DNA of 64,000 nt from Qipengyuania atrilutea (GCF_013370205.1 NZ_JABWGV010000001.1:744001-808000), one strand, 5' to 3'. Shown: positions 25,992-35,630, counted from the stretch's first letter. The notes: a model not told the origin generated them from the sequence alone. Translations and numbers: made by a program.

Positions 25992-26083
25992 GGGTGTTTC
26001 TGGTTCTCTCACGTGTACGTATGCGTATACGCGCGAAAATGGGGACGGGTCGCAAGCGGCGTCAAGCGGGTTTGTGTCGCCTT

Positions 26084-27241
26084 TTACGACTTCAAACTTA
26101 CTTTGCCGCCGGCATGGCGCTCCAAACGCCTGGCGATCTCCAGTTCCAGCAGCGCGAGCTGTACGTCCGCGACGCTCATGCCCGACTGGCGGATGAGTTC
26201 GTCGACCCCGATCGGCGTGTTGGTCAAAAGCGTTTCGATGTCCGCATCCGCTAATGGCCTAGTGGGTGCGGGTTCGCGAACCGGCACCGGTGCGGGGATA
26301 TCCGCTCTCGCAACCCGCGCCCGCGGTGCGCCGGTGAAGCCGGAGAGCAATTCCAAAACGTCCTCGACCGATTGGACGAGAACCGCCCCGTCGCGGATCA
26401 GCTGGTTGCAGCCGTGGCTGCGCGCGTCGAGCGGCGAGCCCGGTATAGCCATGACCTCGCGCCCCGCTTCGCCTGCCAGCCGCGCAGTGATGAGCGAGCC
26501 GGACTTGGGCGCGGCCTCGACCACCAGCGTCCCGGCCGCCAGCCCGGCGATGATCCGGTTGCGGCTGGGAAAGTTCTGCGCGCGCGGCTCGGTCCCGGGC
26601 GGCTGTTCGGCGATCAGCAACGCCTCCGACGCAATCCGCTCTTGAAGCGCGGCGTGCTGCGGCGGATAGACGATCTCGATCCCGCTGGCGATCACGCCGA
26701 TCGTCGCACCCGCCCCGGCACCAAGCGCGCCTTCGTGCGCGGCCCCGTCGATCCCTCGCGCCAGACCGGAAACGACCGTCACCCCTGCTTCCGCCAGTCC
26801 GCAGGCAAAATCGCGCGCCAGCTTGATTGCCGAAGCGCTCGCATTACGCGCTCCGACAATGGCGATGCAGGGCTGTGCGGCCAGTTGCCAGTCGCCCCGA
26901 TAAGTGAGGATCGGCGGCGCGCTTTCGATTTCGGCCAGCAGTTCGGGAAAGTCCGCCTGATCGTGAAAGAGGTATTTCGCGCCAGCTTTCTTGACCGCGG
27001 CAATCTCGCGCTCGACCTGCTCAGCCTTCACCGCGCGGTAGCGCCGCTTCCCCTCGCCGCCGAGGTTCGGCAGCGCCTCGATCGCCTCGCGCGCCGTGCC
27101 GAAACGCTCGAGCAAGCGGCGGTAGGCGATCGGTCCGATATGCGGCGAACGCAGCAGACGGATGCGGGCAAATGCTTCCGCCTGGCTCAGCGGAGAGACC
27201 TGTGGTTCATGAGCAAGCGTGACGGGCGCAGCGACGTTCAT
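26084..27241 (-). CDS. dprA: DNA-processing protein DprA
   Basis: A 385-residue protein that binds incoming single-stranded DNA and loads RecA during transformation. Around residues 120-280 is the Rossmann-like core: IAIVGARNAS, VSGLARGIDGAAHEGAL, SRNRIIAGLA and SGSLITARLA. The C-terminal winged helix is visible (NTPIGVDELIRQSGMSVADVQLALLELE). It lies directly upstream of topA with 92 bases between them. The presence of dprA does not by itself show competence; no com pilus genes are in the window. Confidence 0.95.
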   Translation of the reverse strand: MNVAAPVTLAHEPQVSPLSQAEAFARIRLLRSPHIGPIAYRRLLERFGTAREAIEALPNLGGEGKRRYRAVKAEQVEREIAAVKKAGAKYLFHDQADFPELLAEIESAPPILTYRGDWQLAAQPCIAIVGARNASASAIKLARDFACGLAEAGVTVVSGLARGIDGAAHEGALGAGAGATIGVIASGIEIVYPPQHAALQERIASEALLIAEQPPGTEPRAQNFPSRNRIIAGLAAGTLVVEAAPKSGSLITARLAGEAGREVMAIPGSPLDARSHGCNQLIRDGAVLVQSVEDVLELLSGFTGAPRARVARADIPAPVPVREPAPTRPLADADIETLLTNTPIGVDELIRQSGMSVADVQLALLELEIARRLERHAGGKVSLKS

Positions 27242-27277
27242 GCCGCCGGCATTTAGCGCCGAATAGCGAACAAGCGG

Positions 27278-27871
27278 TTATTTCGCCGCGCCGACTTTCG
27301 GTTCCTCGCCGCGCATCAGGCGGCCGATGTTCGCGCGGTGCAGCCAGATGATCAGCACCGCGATGACGACGAGCACTGCGATGTAATCCTCGTAGCCAAG
27401 CACCGCTGCGGCGATCGCGGCGGCCACGACAGCGCACATGCCGGCAAGCGAGCTTATCCGGCTCCCCGCGAGCACGCCCAACCACACGAACGCGTAGGCA
27501 AGCCCGATCGGCCATGCGAGCCCGAAGCATACGCCCGCATTGGTCGCGACGCCCTTGCCGCCCTTGAAGCGCAGCCAGATCGGGAAGCAGTGACCGACTA
27601 CCGCGCCCAGCGCCGCCCAGCCCACCGCGTCGGGATACCACAGCCTGGCGAGCAGCACGGGTGTCAGCCCCTTGAAAAGGTCGAGAAGCAAGGTCGCGGC
27701 GGCGAGCCCCTTGTTCCCGGTTCGCAGGACATTCGTCGCGCCGATATTCCCGCTGCCGATCTTGCGCACGTCGCCCATCCCGGCGAGCCGCGTCAGGATA
27801 AACCCGAACGGGATCGATCCGATCAGATAGCCGACGACCAGAGCCAGCACGTTTTCCGTGGCAAAATCCAT
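27278..27871 (-). CDS. plsY: Glycerol-3-phosphate acyltransferase PlsY
   Basis: A 197-residue inner-membrane enzyme transferring acyl groups from acyl-phosphate to glycerol-3-phosphate in phospholipid synthesis. Motifs: YLIGSIPFGFILTRL (residues about 15-29), the catalytic block GSGNIGATNVLRTG near 39-52, and RFKGGKGVAT near 100-109. Several transmembrane helices are visible. It is divergent from murI with only 24 bases between the start codons, so each promoter must overlap the other gene or lie inside it. dprA follows 36 bases downstream. Confidence 0.95.
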   Translation of the reverse strand: MDFATENVLALVVGYLIGSIPFGFILTRLAGMGDVRKIGSGNIGATNVLRTGNKGLAAATLLLDLFKGLTPVLLARLWYPDAVGWAALGAVVGHCFPIWLRFKGGKGVATNAGVCFGLAWPIGLAYAFVWLGVLAGSRISSLAGMCAVVAAAIAAAVLGYEDYIAVLVVIAVLIIWLHRANIGRLMRGEEPKVGAAK

Positions 27872-27895
27872 GTCCGACCTCTAACCGCCCAGCCC

Positions 27896-28714
27896 ATGCT
27901 TGTCGAACGCGAAGAAAGCGGACCCAGTGCCGATGCGCCGATCCTGATGCTGGATTCGGGCGTCGGGGGATTGAGCGTCCTCACCGCGCTGCGCCATGTC
28001 CTGCCGCAAGCGCCGGTGATCTACGCTGCCGATCTTGCCGGGCTGCCCTACGGCGACAAGTCCGAGCGCGAAATTGCCGCGCGTGTCGCCGGGCTACTCG
28101 GGCGGATGAGCGAACGCTATCAGCCCCGCCTCGCCTGCATCGCCTGCAACACCGCCTCGACCATCGCACTCGGCATGGTGCGCGACGTCTTGGAGATACC
28201 GGTCGTCGGCACGGTCCCGGCAATCAAGCCCGCCGCATCGCTGACCCGTAGCGGAGTTATCGGCCTTCTCGGCACGACGGCAACGATCCGCCAGCCCTAT
28301 GTCGACAATCTCGAAGCCGAGTTCGCTGCCGGAAAGACCCTTATCCGGCACGCCGCGCCCGAACTGGTCGGCGAAGCAGAGGCGATGCTGCGCGGCGAAG
28401 CGGCGGACGCGGATGTAGTACGCCGGGTGGTCGAAGGTCTGCGCGCGCACGAGCACGGTGAGAAGATCGACACGCTGGTCCTCGCCTGCACGCATTTTCC
28501 GCTGCTGACGGAAGCGCTGACGAGAGAACTGGGGGAAGACGTCACGCTGGTCGACGGAGCGGAAGGTATCGCGCGGCGCATCGCGTGGCTGACGCGAGAG
28601 CAGGACTTCGCAGACGCCCCGATGCGCTTCGTGGCGACCGGATCCGAAGAGCGCCTCGCTCTCTATCGCCCCGCACTTGCCCGGTACGGTTTTGCGTCGA
28701 CGGAATTGTTCTAG
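27896..28714 (+). CDS. murI: Glutamate racemase
   Basis: A 272-residue enzyme making D-glutamate for peptidoglycan. The opening LMLDSGVGGLSVL holds the first catalytic acid region; ACNTAST and LACTHFPLL carry the two catalytic cysteines (near residues 80 and 193). The start ATG at 27896 was set where the conserved region begins. It is divergent from plsY at only 24 bases. The last codon is followed by a 171-base spacer before hemA, in which I see no terminator or gene. Confidence 0.93.
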   Translation: MLVEREESGPSADAPILMLDSGVGGLSVLTALRHVLPQAPVIYAADLAGLPYGDKSEREIAARVAGLLGRMSERYQPRLACIACNTASTIALGMVRDVLEIPVVGTVPAIKPAASLTRSGVIGLLGTTATIRQPYVDNLEAEFAAGKTLIRHAAPELVGEAEAMLRGEAADADVVRRVVEGLRAHEHGEKIDTLVLACTHFPLLTEALTRELGEDVTLVDGAEGIARRIAWLTREQDFADAPMRFVATGSEERLALYRPALARYGFASTELF

Positions 28715-28885
28715 CGAAAATCCGAACAGTCTGTGCGAAAATTGCACGAATGGCGGAAAGCCGCGCCTGACGCGGGCTGCCGGCTTATCGCGAATCGCTC
28801 GCAAAGATCGCGGTGGCCAAAGCTTTTCCGCCGTATTAGAGGCGGCGGTGCACTGAACAGGCACATGACGCACGAGCCATTGGCG

Positions 28886-30106
28886 ATGAACTACGACAAG
28901 ATTTTCGACGCGGCGATCGACCGGCTTCACACCGAGGGCCGCTACCGCGTGTTCATCGACATCCTGCGCAACAAGGGTGCCTACCCCAACGCCCGCTGCT
29001 TTCACGGTCATAACGGCCCGAAGCCGATCACCGTCTGGTGCTCCAACGATTATCTCGCGATGGGCCAGCACCCCAAGGTCATCGAAGCGATGGAAGAGGC
29101 GCTACACGACGTCGGCGCCGGCAGCGGTGGCACACGCAACATCGGCGGCAACACGCATTACCATATTCAGCTCGAGCGCGAACTTGCCGACCTTCACGGC
29201 AAGGAAGGCGCACTGCTGTTCACCAGCGGCTACGTCTCCAACGACGCAACGCTCTCGACGCTTGCCAAGCTGCTGCCGGGCTGCGTCATCTTTTCGGACG
29301 AACTCAATCACGCCAGCATGATCGCTGGCATCCGCAACTCCGGCTGCGAGAAGCGCATCTTCCGCCACAACGACCTCGAACATCTCGAAGAACTGCTCGC
29401 CGCCGAGGATCCCGATGTCCCCAAGTTGATCGCCTTCGAAAGCGTCTATTCGATGGACGGCGACGTCGCCCCGGTTCACGCGATCTGCGACCTGTCCGAG
29501 GAATATAATGCACTGACCTATGTCGACGAAGTTCATGCGGTCGGCATGTACGGACCGCGCGGGGGTGGCATTACCGAGCGCGACGAGGCCGCGCACCGGA
29601 TCGACATTATCGAAGGCACACTCGGCAAGGCATTCGGCGTGATGGGCGGCTATGTAGCGGCCGACACACGCATCATCGACTGCATTCGCAGCTATGCACC
29701 GGGCTTCATTTTCACCACCTCGCTCTCGCCCGTGCTCGCTGCGGGCGTCCTGGCAAGCGTGCGGCATCTGAAGTCCTCGAGCGAGGAACGCGACGCGCAG
29801 CACGCCAATGCTAATGCGCTCAAGCAGGCGATGAAGGACCGCGGCCTACCGGTAATGGACTCCACGACGCATATCGTGCCGCTGATGGTCGGCGATCCCG
29901 TTCGCGCGAAGAAGATCAGCGACATCTTGCTTGCCGAATACGGCATTTACGTACAGCCGATCAATTTCCCGACCGTGCCCCGCGGGACGGAGCGGCTGCG
30001 CTTCACCCCCGGTCCGGCTCACACCGAATCGATGATGGCCGACCTGGTCGACGCACTCGCCGAGATCTGGGACCGGCTGAACCTGCAGGTCGCCGAGGCC
30101 GCCTGA
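28886..30106 (+). CDS. hemA: 5-aminolevulinate synthase
   Basis: A PLP enzyme of 406 residues condensing glycine and succinyl-CoA to 5-aminolevulinate, the C4 (Shemin) route to heme typical of alphaproteobacteria. Motifs: [48 protein letters not shown] and the PLP-binding lysine in [15 protein letters not shown]-terminal substrate residues include [14 protein letters not shown]. The start at [10 protein letters not shown] is the usual family start; an in-frame ATG at 28865 with AGG just upstream is possible. It ends 12 bases before the convergent mgtC-like gene. Confidence 0.96.
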   Translation: MNYDKIFDAAIDRLHTEGRYRVFIDILRNKGAYPNARCFHGHNGPKPITVWCSNDYLAMGQHPKVIEAMEEALHDVGAGSGGTRNIGGNTHYHIQLERELADLHGKEGALLFTSGYVSNDATLSTLAKLLPGCVIFSDELNHASMIAGIRNSGCEKRIFRHNDLEHLEELLAAEDPDVPKLIAFESVYSMDGDVAPVHAICDLSEEYNALTYVDEVHAVGMYGPRGGGITERDEAAHRIDIIEGTLGKAFGVMGGYVAADTRIIDCIRSYAPGFIFTTSLSPVLAAGVLASVRHLKSSSEERDAQHANANALKQAMKDRGLPVMDSTTHIVPLMVGDPVRAKKISDILLAEYGIYVQPINFPTVPRGTERLRFTPGPAHTESMMADLVDALAEIWDRLNLQVAEAA

Positions 30107-30118
30107 GCCCGGCAGCCG

Positions 30119-30622
30119 TTACTGCGCGAGTTCTTCTTCGCTGCTCCGATCGCCTGGATGCCCGCCCGGATCGTAGCGTTCGACGAAGGGCGCGCTCACG
30201 ATCAGGATCAGCAGGATAGGTAGCGCGATGAAGAGCGACAGCCAGAGCATCCCGAGGCCGCACACGATCCCGATTGCGCCTGCCGCCCAAATCGCTGACG
30301 CGCTGCCCGCCCCCATTACGTAATTCTGCTGCCGGAACATGGCTCCGGCCCCGAGAAAGCCTATGCCAGTGATAACCCCTTCGAAAACGCGAGTGGGATC
30401 GATCCGGATCTGCTGATCGAAGCTCGTCATCGCGAGTTCCATGGAAGCCATGGACAGCCCGCACGCCGCAACCGAGATGACGACGAACGGCCGAAAGTCG
30501 ATCGGCTTCTTCCTCAGGAAGCGCTCCATCCCGATCAGCAACGGCAAGATGACGGCGAGGCCCAGCCGAAGTCCGGCTTCGCCCCAGGAAACATGCTGCG
30601 GTTCGAATTGTGACAGATCCAT
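30119..30622 (-). CDS. MgtC/SapB family membrane protein
   Basis: A 167-residue membrane protein with four to five helices. The MgtC core appears in RLGLAVILPLLIGMER (residues about 18-33), GVITGIGFLGAGAMF near 82-96, and SASAIWAAGAIGIVCGLG near 106-123. MgtC-type proteins help growth at low magnesium, partly through the F-type ATP synthase and c-di-GMP-related signalling; no mgtA/B transporter is adjacent. It stands alone between hemA (convergent) and the decarboxylase gene (same strand, upstream side). Confidence 0.9.
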   Translation of the reverse strand: MDLSQFEPQHVSWGEAGLRLGLAVILPLLIGMERFLRKKPIDFRPFVVISVAACGLSMASMELAMTSFDQQIRIDPTRVFEGVITGIGFLGAGAMFRQQNYVMGAGSASAIWAAGAIGIVCGLGMLWLSLFIALPILLILIVSAPFVERYDPGGHPGDRSSEEELAQ

Positions 30623-30666
30623 GACAGGCTAACGAGCAGCCGTCAGGGAAGTTTCGCGCGGATCAG

Positions 30667-31929
30667 CTAACGAAGGTTTACGACATTGTCGGCCGCGGGA
30701 CGCGTGCGGCTACCGTCGTAGAGGCTCGCCATCGGCTCGTCCTCGACGACGACCGGCAATGCGCTGCCGAAGCCGTTGAAGCCCGTCTTCATGGCTGCGC
30801 CGTACGCGCCGAGCATGCCGATCTCGATGTAGTCGCCTGCCTGGATGTCGCCCGGAAGGGGGAACGGCCCCTGCATGTAATCCGCATCGTCGCAGGTCGG
30901 CCCGTAAAAGGCGAAGTCCATCTCCGGATCGCGCAGGTCGTCCTCGAGCGCGGCGACCGGGAACTTCCAGTCGACATGCGCGGCATCGAACAACGATCCG
31001 TAGGCGCCGTCGTTGATGTAGAGTTCCTCGCCCCGGCGCTTTTCGACGCGCACGATGAGCGAAGAATACTCGGCACAAAGCGCGCGGCCCGGCTCGCACC
31101 ACAGCTCCGCGTTGTAGGCGATCGGGAGCGCTTCGAACTGACGGTGGATGATGGCGAAATAGTCTTCGAGCGGGGGCGGCTCCATGCCGGGATAAACGCT
31201 CGGGAAGCCGCCGCCGACATCGACCATGTCGATGACCACGCTGGCCTCGCCGATCGCTGCGCGGGCACGCTCGAGCGCCTGGACGTAGGCGAACGGCGTC
31301 ATCGCCTGGCTGCCGACGTGGAAACACACGCCGAGCCAGTCGCAGTATTGCCGCGCTTCCTGTAGCAGCGCCGGCGCTTCGGTCAGGTCGCAGCCGAACT
31401 TCGCGGCAAGGGACAGCTCGGAATACTCGCTCGATACGCGCAGGCGTACGCATAGCTTCAGGTCAGTGGCCGGCTCGCCTGCGTCGTTGCGGCAAGCTTC
31501 CACGATCTTGTGCAGTTCTTCGGACGTATCGAGGCTGAAGGTGCGGCAGCCGTGGGTGTGATACGCCTCGGCAATCGCGCGTGGCGTCTTCACCGGGTGC
31601 ATGAAGCACAGCTTCGCCTCGGGCAGCGTTTCCGATACCAGCCGCACCTCGGCAAGCGAGGCCACGTCGTAATGCGTGATGCCGTTGTCCCAAAGGATAC
31701 GCAACAGATCGGGCGAAGGATTGGCCTTCACCGCATACAGCGACTTACCGGGGAATTTTTCCGCGAAAAAACGTGCCGCGCGTGCGGCGGCATGCGGGCG
31801 GTTGAGGATGACAGGCTCGTCCGGCTGAAGGGCACGGACGACGGCGCGTGCATCTACGTAGCTAGCGTCGGGAAAATGCTGCAATTCAAGGGACCCCCTA
31901 AACAGTCCTTGCGGACCATGAAACGACAA
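30667..31929 (-). CDS. Ornithine/lysine decarboxylase, alanine-racemase fold
   Basis: A 420-residue PLP decarboxylase of fold type III, probably producing putrescine (or cadaverine) for polyamine synthesis. The PLP-lysine is in SLYAVKANPSPDLL near residue 70, followed by HVGSQ near 201-205, the glycine loop VDVGGGFPS near 239-247, and the active-site GPTCDDADYM near 349-358 with the cysteine and aspartate from the partner subunit. The ornithine/lysine preference is not readable. It lies downstream of nspC across a 155-base gap with a hairpin, so it may be separately controlled from the first four polyamine genes. Confidence 0.9.
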   Translation of the reverse strand: MSFHGPQGLFRGSLELQHFPDASYVDARAVVRALQPDEPVILNRPHAAARAARFFAEKFPGKSLYAVKANPSPDLLRILWDNGITHYDVASLAEVRLVSETLPEAKLCFMHPVKTPRAIAEAYHTHGCRTFSLDTSEELHKIVEACRNDAGEPATDLKLCVRLRVSSEYSELSLAAKFGCDLTEAPALLQEARQYCDWLGVCFHVGSQAMTPFAYVQALERARAAIGEASVVIDMVDVGGGFPSVYPGMEPPPLEDYFAIIHRQFEALPIAYNAELWCEPGRALCAEYSSLIVRVEKRRGEELYINDGAYGSLFDAAHVDWKFPVAALEDDLRDPEMDFAFYGPTCDDADYMQGPFPLPGDIQAGDYIEIGMLGAYGAAMKTGFNGFGSALPVVVEDEPMASLYDGSRTRPAADNVVNLR

Positions 31930-32016
31930 GCTGCCTTGCGGTTAGGAAGTCCCCCTGAGAACAGGGGTACGGCAGCAGGAAGCGCGCATATAAATCGTGT
32001 GCCATGAACCGCAAGT

Positions 32017-32048
32017 GAAAATCGCGGCCCGCGAAACAAGGGGCCGCG
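32017..32048 (-). terminator. Probable terminator after nspC
   Basis: On the minus strand CGCGGCCC (32041-32048), a ten-base loop and GGGCCGCG (32023-32030) form a perfect 8-bp stem, followed by ATTTTC. It lies about 40 bases after the nspC stop and upstream of the decarboxylase gene. A second short hairpin (CCCCTG / CAGGGG) lies nearer to the decarboxylase start. The T-run is weak, so it may attenuate rather than stop transcription. Confidence 0.55.
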
Positions 32049-32084
32049 CGGCGCGCTGCGCCCATGCTGCGGCGATCCGTGCGG

Positions 32085-33263
32085 TCAGCTGAGCCGATCG
32101 CGAAAATCTCGGTAATCGAATGACTTGACGAGCTCCAGCGCATCGGTGTCGCTGTCCCACAGATAGATTGAGGGAAGCTGCACACCGTTGAAGGTGTTGG
32201 TCTTCACCATCGAATAATGCGCCTGATCGAGAAACGCGATCCGCTGACCCGGTTCGGGCGGAACGGGCAGCTTGTAATCGCCTATGACGTCGCCCGCGAG
32301 GCAGGATGGACCGCCGAGTCGCACGGGCGGGATTTCGGCGCTCGCGTCTTCGTGCAGCATGGCGGGGCGGTAAGGCGCCTCGATAACGTCGGGCATGTGG
32401 CAGGTCGCCGAGATGTCGGTGATGGCGACCGGCACCTCGTTGTAGCCGGTGTCGAGGATCGTGCCGACGAGGATGCCCGCATCGAGCGCCACCGCCTCAC
32501 CGGGTTCGAGGAAGATTTCCGCCCCGGTATCTTCCTTCGCATCGCGCAGGAACTCGATCAGTTCTTCCCTCTGGTAGTCGGCGCGGGTGATGTGATGCCC
32601 GCCGCCCATGTTGATCCACTTGAGCTGGCCGAAATAGGGTTCGATCGCGTCGAACACCTTGTCCCAGGTTGACAGCAACGGCTCCAGATCCTGTTCGCAC
32701 AGATTGTGGAAGTGGATGCCCTCGACCCCCTCCATCGCCTCTTCGGTCAATTGGTCGAGCGGAAAACCGAGGCGGCTGCCGGGGCTCGACGGGTCGTAGC
32801 GCGGCACTTCGCCGGTCGGCACCTGCGGGTTGATGCGCAGTCCCACATCGAAGCGGCCGCCGGTCGCCCTGCCCTGTTCGAGGATCAGTGCGGCGCGGCG
32901 AAGCTGCGCGGGCGAGTTGAAGATGACGTGGTCGGACAGGCGGCAGATTTCTTCAAGCTCGTCGGGTTTGTAGGCGGCTGAATAGGTCGCGATCTCGCCG
33001 TCGTAGAACTCGCTGGCGAGCCGCGCTTCCCACAACCCGCTCGTGCAGACGCCGTCGAGATACTCGCCGATAATCGGTGCGGTCGACCACATGGAAAACG
33101 CCTTGAGCGCAGCAAGCACCTTTATTTCGGCCTCGTCGCGAATGTCCGCGAGGATCTGGCAGTTCGCCCGCAGCTTCGCCGCGTCGACGACGAAGGCGGG
33201 GCTTTCCACCCGCGCCAAGTCGAAGTCGGCGAAGGCTCCCGGATCGCCGGCCTTGGTTTCCAT
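32085..33263 (-). CDS. nspC: Carboxynorspermidine/carboxyspermidine decarboxylase
   Basis: A 392-residue PLP enzyme of fold type III converting carboxy(nor)spermidine to (nor)spermidine. The PLP lysine lies in LAALKAFSMW near residue 54. It also shows TSGLWEARLASEFYDGE, EGIHFHNLCEQD, LKWINMGGGHHIT and GPSCLAGD. This opening differs from ODC and matches NspC. Here it completes the pathway started by carboxynorspermidine synthase at the head of the cluster. The start ATG overlaps the macro-domain gene stop by one base (TGATG). Confidence 0.92.
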   Translation of the reverse strand: METKAGDPGAFADFDLARVESPAFVVDAAKLRANCQILADIRDEAEIKVLAALKAFSMWSTAPIIGEYLDGVCTSGLWEARLASEFYDGEIATYSAAYKPDELEEICRLSDHVIFNSPAQLRRAALILEQGRATGGRFDVGLRINPQVPTGEVPRYDPSSPGSRLGFPLDQLTEEAMEGVEGIHFHNLCEQDLEPLLSTWDKVFDAIEPYFGQLKWINMGGGHHITRADYQREELIEFLRDAKEDTGAEIFLEPGEAVALDAGILVGTILDTGYNEVPVAITDISATCHMPDVIEAPYRPAMLHEDASAEIPPVRLGGPSCLAGDVIGDYKLPVPPEPGQRIAFLDQAHYSMVKTNTFNGVQLPSIYLWDSDTDALELVKSFDYRDFRDRLS

Positions 33264-33775
33264 CAGTCTTGCTCCAGTGCTGCGCGTAAATGATTTTCGG
33301 CATCTTCGCCGAAGCAGACGAGCAGTATCCGCTCGAATGCCTTCGGATGAATACTGACGAAGCCGCGGATGGTGCGCACGGCAATCGGCGCCGCCCGATC
33401 GAGCGGGAAGCCGTAGATGCCGGTCGAGATTGCAGGAAAGGCGATACTGCGAAGCTGGTGCTCTCGCGCAAGTTCGAGCGAATTGCGGTAGCAGTCGGCA
33501 AGCAATTCTTCCTCGCCCTTATCGCCGCCGTTCCACACCGGCCCGACGGTATGGATGACGTGGCGCGCGGGAAGGTCGTAGCCTTTCGTAATCTTCGCCT
33601 GGCCGGTCTTGCATCCGCCAAGCAGCCGGCATTCGCCGAGTAGCTCTTTCCCCGCGGCCCGGTGGATCGCGCCGTCGACTCCTCCGCCGCCGAGCAGCGA
33701 GGAGTTCGCGGCGTTCACGATTGCATCGACATCAAGCTTCGTGATGTCGCCGCTATGGATCGCGATTTCGGTCAT
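33263..33775 (-). CDS. Macro-domain ADP-ribose hydrolase-like protein
   Basis: A 170-residue macro domain. [33 protein letters not shown] near the start is the ADP-ribose-binding signature (NAAN and [10 protein letters not shown]), with [12 protein letters not shown] and [13 protein letters not shown] completing the pocket. This matches the YmdB/MacroD group that removes O-acetyl-ADP-ribose or mono-ADP-ribose marks. It is joined by one-base overlaps (TGATG) to a lipoprotein gene upstream and to nspC downstream, so it is tightly coupled to polyamine synthesis genes. No reason for the linkage is known to me. Confidence 0.92.
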   Translation of the reverse strand: MTEIAIHSGDITKLDVDAIVNAANSSLLGGGGVDGAIHRAAGKELLGECRLLGGCKTGQAKITKGYDLPARHVIHTVGPVWNGGDKGEEELLADCYRNSLELAREHQLRSIAFPAISTGIYGFPLDRAAPIAVRTIRGFVSIHPKAFERILLVCFGEDAENHLRAALEQD

Positions 33776-34191
33776 CAGTCGACGCACATCGCCTGCGCGA
33801 TACGGCCGTTTTTCAGTTCGCCGAAACAGCCGAAGAGCCGGTCGTCACGCTGGCAGATGCCGACGATATCCTCGTTTCCGCTGCCCGGTTCGGGGTTTCC
33901 TTCGACGATGCAGCGCGCTTCGCACTGACTGCTGTCGGTGCAGAGCTTTCCGCCGTCCAGATAGGGCATCACGCACATCTGCATGCCCGCCCGGCCGCGG
34001 CGTTCGACCCTGCCGCCCTGCCGATTGCATTCGATCTGTTCGACTTGGCTCATCTCTCCGCCGGGAGGAACGGGCATGGACGAGGTCACCTGTCCGTCCT
34101 CGACAGCGACATCCCCGCCGGCCGGCGCTTCGCCTGCCTGCGCGCAGCCGAGCATCACTGCGCTGAGGCCGAGAAGGACCGCAGAGCGCAT
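33775..34191 (-). CDS. Cysteine-rich lipoprotein
   Basis: A 138-residue protein with a lipoprotein signal: [18 protein letters not shown] ends in a lipobox (MLGC) with Cys16 lipidated. The mature part is polar, with an alanine/glycine-rich linker then nine more cysteines ([39 protein letters not shown]) that could form a disulfide-stapled small domain. I do not recognise the family. It sits inside the polyamine operon with one-base overlaps on both sides. The start ATG at 34191 is fixed by the overlap and the signal peptide. Confidence 0.75.
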   Translation of the reverse strand: MRSAVLLGLSAVMLGCAQAGEAPAGGDVAVEDGQVTSSMPVPPGGEMSQVEQIECNRQGGRVERRGRAGMQMCVMPYLDGGKLCTDSSQCEARCIVEGNPEPGSGNEDIVGICQRDDRLFGCFGELKNGRIAQAMCVD

Positions 34192-35402
34192 CAGAAGTCC
34201 ACCGGTCCGTCCAGTTCCTTCACTTGCCACGGCAGGCCGTGCTGCTGCAGCATTTCCATGAACGGGTCGGGGTCCATCTCTTCCATGTTGAAGACGCCGT
34301 CGCCGGTCCACTTGCCCTGCACCATCATGGCCGAGCCGATCATGGCCGGAACGCCCGTCGTGTAACTGACCGCCTGGTTGCCGGTTTCCTCGTAAGCCGC
34401 CTCGTGGCTGCAGATGTTGTTGATGTAGAAAGTGCGCTCGCCCGAACCGTCGAGCGCCTCGCCGGTCGCAATCACGCCGATGTTGGTGTTGCCTTTGGTC
34501 GTCTCGCCCAGCGTTTCCGGCTTGGGCAGAACGGCGGCGAGGAACTGCAGCGGGATGATGTCCTTGCCCTGATACTTGACCGGATCGATGCGCGTCATGC
34601 CGACGTTCTGCAGTACGGTCAGGTGCTTGATGTATTCGTCGCCGAAGGTCATCCAGAACCGCGCGCGCTCCAGTTCGGGATTGAACTTCGCGAGGCTTTC
34701 CAGTTCCTCGTGATACATCATGTACATATTCTTCGTGCCGACCGCTTCGAAGTCGAACTCGACCTTCTTGCCCATTGCCGGAGTCTCGACGAATTCTCCG
34801 TCTTCCCAGTGCCGCGCGGGCGCCGTCACTTCGCGGATATTGATTTCCGGGTTGAAGTTCGTCGCGAACGCCTGCCCGTGATCCCCGCCGTTGCAGTCGA
34901 GGATGTCGAGCTGGCGGATCGTCTTCAGCTTGTGCTTTTTCAGATACATCGTGAAGACGCTCGTCACGCCGGGATCGAAACCCGAACCGAGCAGCGCCAT
35001 CAACCCGGCTTCCTTGAACCGGTCGTGATACGCCCACTGCCACTTGTATTCGAACTTGGCCTCGTCCTTCGGCTCGTAGTTCGCCGTATCGAGGTAGTCG
35101 ACGCCCGCTTCGAGGCAGGCGTCCATGATCGGCAAATCCTGATAGGGCAGCGCGAGGTTCACGACGAGGCTCGGCTGGACCTTGCGAATGAGGTTCACCA
35201 TCGCGGGCACTTCCTCGGCATCGATCTCGTAGGTCGCGACGTCCACTCCGCAGCGCTGCTTGACGCTGGCAGCGATCGCATCGCATTTCGATTTCGTCCG
35301 GCTGGCGAGGTGGATGCTTGAGAAAATGTCCGCGTTGAACGCCATCTTGTGGACGCAGACCGAGCTGACGCCGCCGGCACCGATTACGAGGACTGTGGAC
35401 AT
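34191..35402 (-). CDS. Carboxynorspermidine synthase (saccharopine dehydrogenase family)
   Basis: A 403-residue NADPH-dependent dehydrogenase. It starts with the Rossmann motif TVLVIGAGGVSSVCVHK and contains YLDTANYEPKDEAKFEY, ALLGSGFDPGVTSVFTMY and a C-terminal Saccharop_dh_C-like region. In the alternative spermidine pathway this enzyme joins aspartate semialdehyde and a diamine to give carboxy(nor)spermidine, which NspC decarboxylates. It leads the operon, followed by lipoprotein, macro-domain and nspC genes. A 228-base space separates it from the divergent threonine dehydratase gene. Confidence 0.9.
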   Translation of the reverse strand: MSTVLVIGAGGVSSVCVHKMAFNADIFSSIHLASRTKSKCDAIAASVKQRCGVDVATYEIDAEEVPAMVNLIRKVQPSLVVNLALPYQDLPIMDACLEAGVDYLDTANYEPKDEAKFEYKWQWAYHDRFKEAGLMALLGSGFDPGVTSVFTMYLKKHKLKTIRQLDILDCNGGDHGQAFATNFNPEINIREVTAPARHWEDGEFVETPAMGKKVEFDFEAVGTKNMYMMYHEELESLAKFNPELERARFWMTFGDEYIKHLTVLQNVGMTRIDPVKYQGKDIIPLQFLAAVLPKPETLGETTKGNTNIGVIATGEALDGSGERTFYINNICSHEAAYEETGNQAVSYTTGVPAMIGSAMMVQGKWTGDGVFNMEEMDPDPFMEMLQQHGLPWQVKELDGPVDF

Positions 35403-35592
35403 GGGTATTCTTCTCCGTGGGTAACTGTTGCGCGCCTCCTAACCTAATGGACCACCCGCGCCAATGATCCGCGAAAGGCCGGTTTCCTATTTCCCCGATT
35501 GCAGGCAGAAGGGCGCCATGAACCCGCCGCTTCGCCTCTTTGTTCGTCAGTCTCGCATGGCTTCGAATCGCGTTAGTTTTTGTGCCTTGGAT

Positions 35593-35620
35593 GGTGTTCC
35601 ATGTGTTCCAAACTGTAGGG
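35593..35620 (+). repeat. Dispersed motif, copy 2
   Basis: The same 28-base element as at 2285-2312 with two mismatches; core GTTCCATGTGTTCCA at 35596-35610. It ends ten bases before the start codon of the threonine dehydratase gene, where a ribosome-binding site and transcription start would be, and is preceded by a GTTTTT stretch also present upstream of copy 1. Confidence 0.75.
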
Positions 35621-35630
35621 AAACCGCTCA

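Noticed and set aside
28715-28885. Possible small RNA or tRNA between murI and hemA
   Set aside because: No cloverleaf fold or promoter-terminator pair is visible in the 171 bases.
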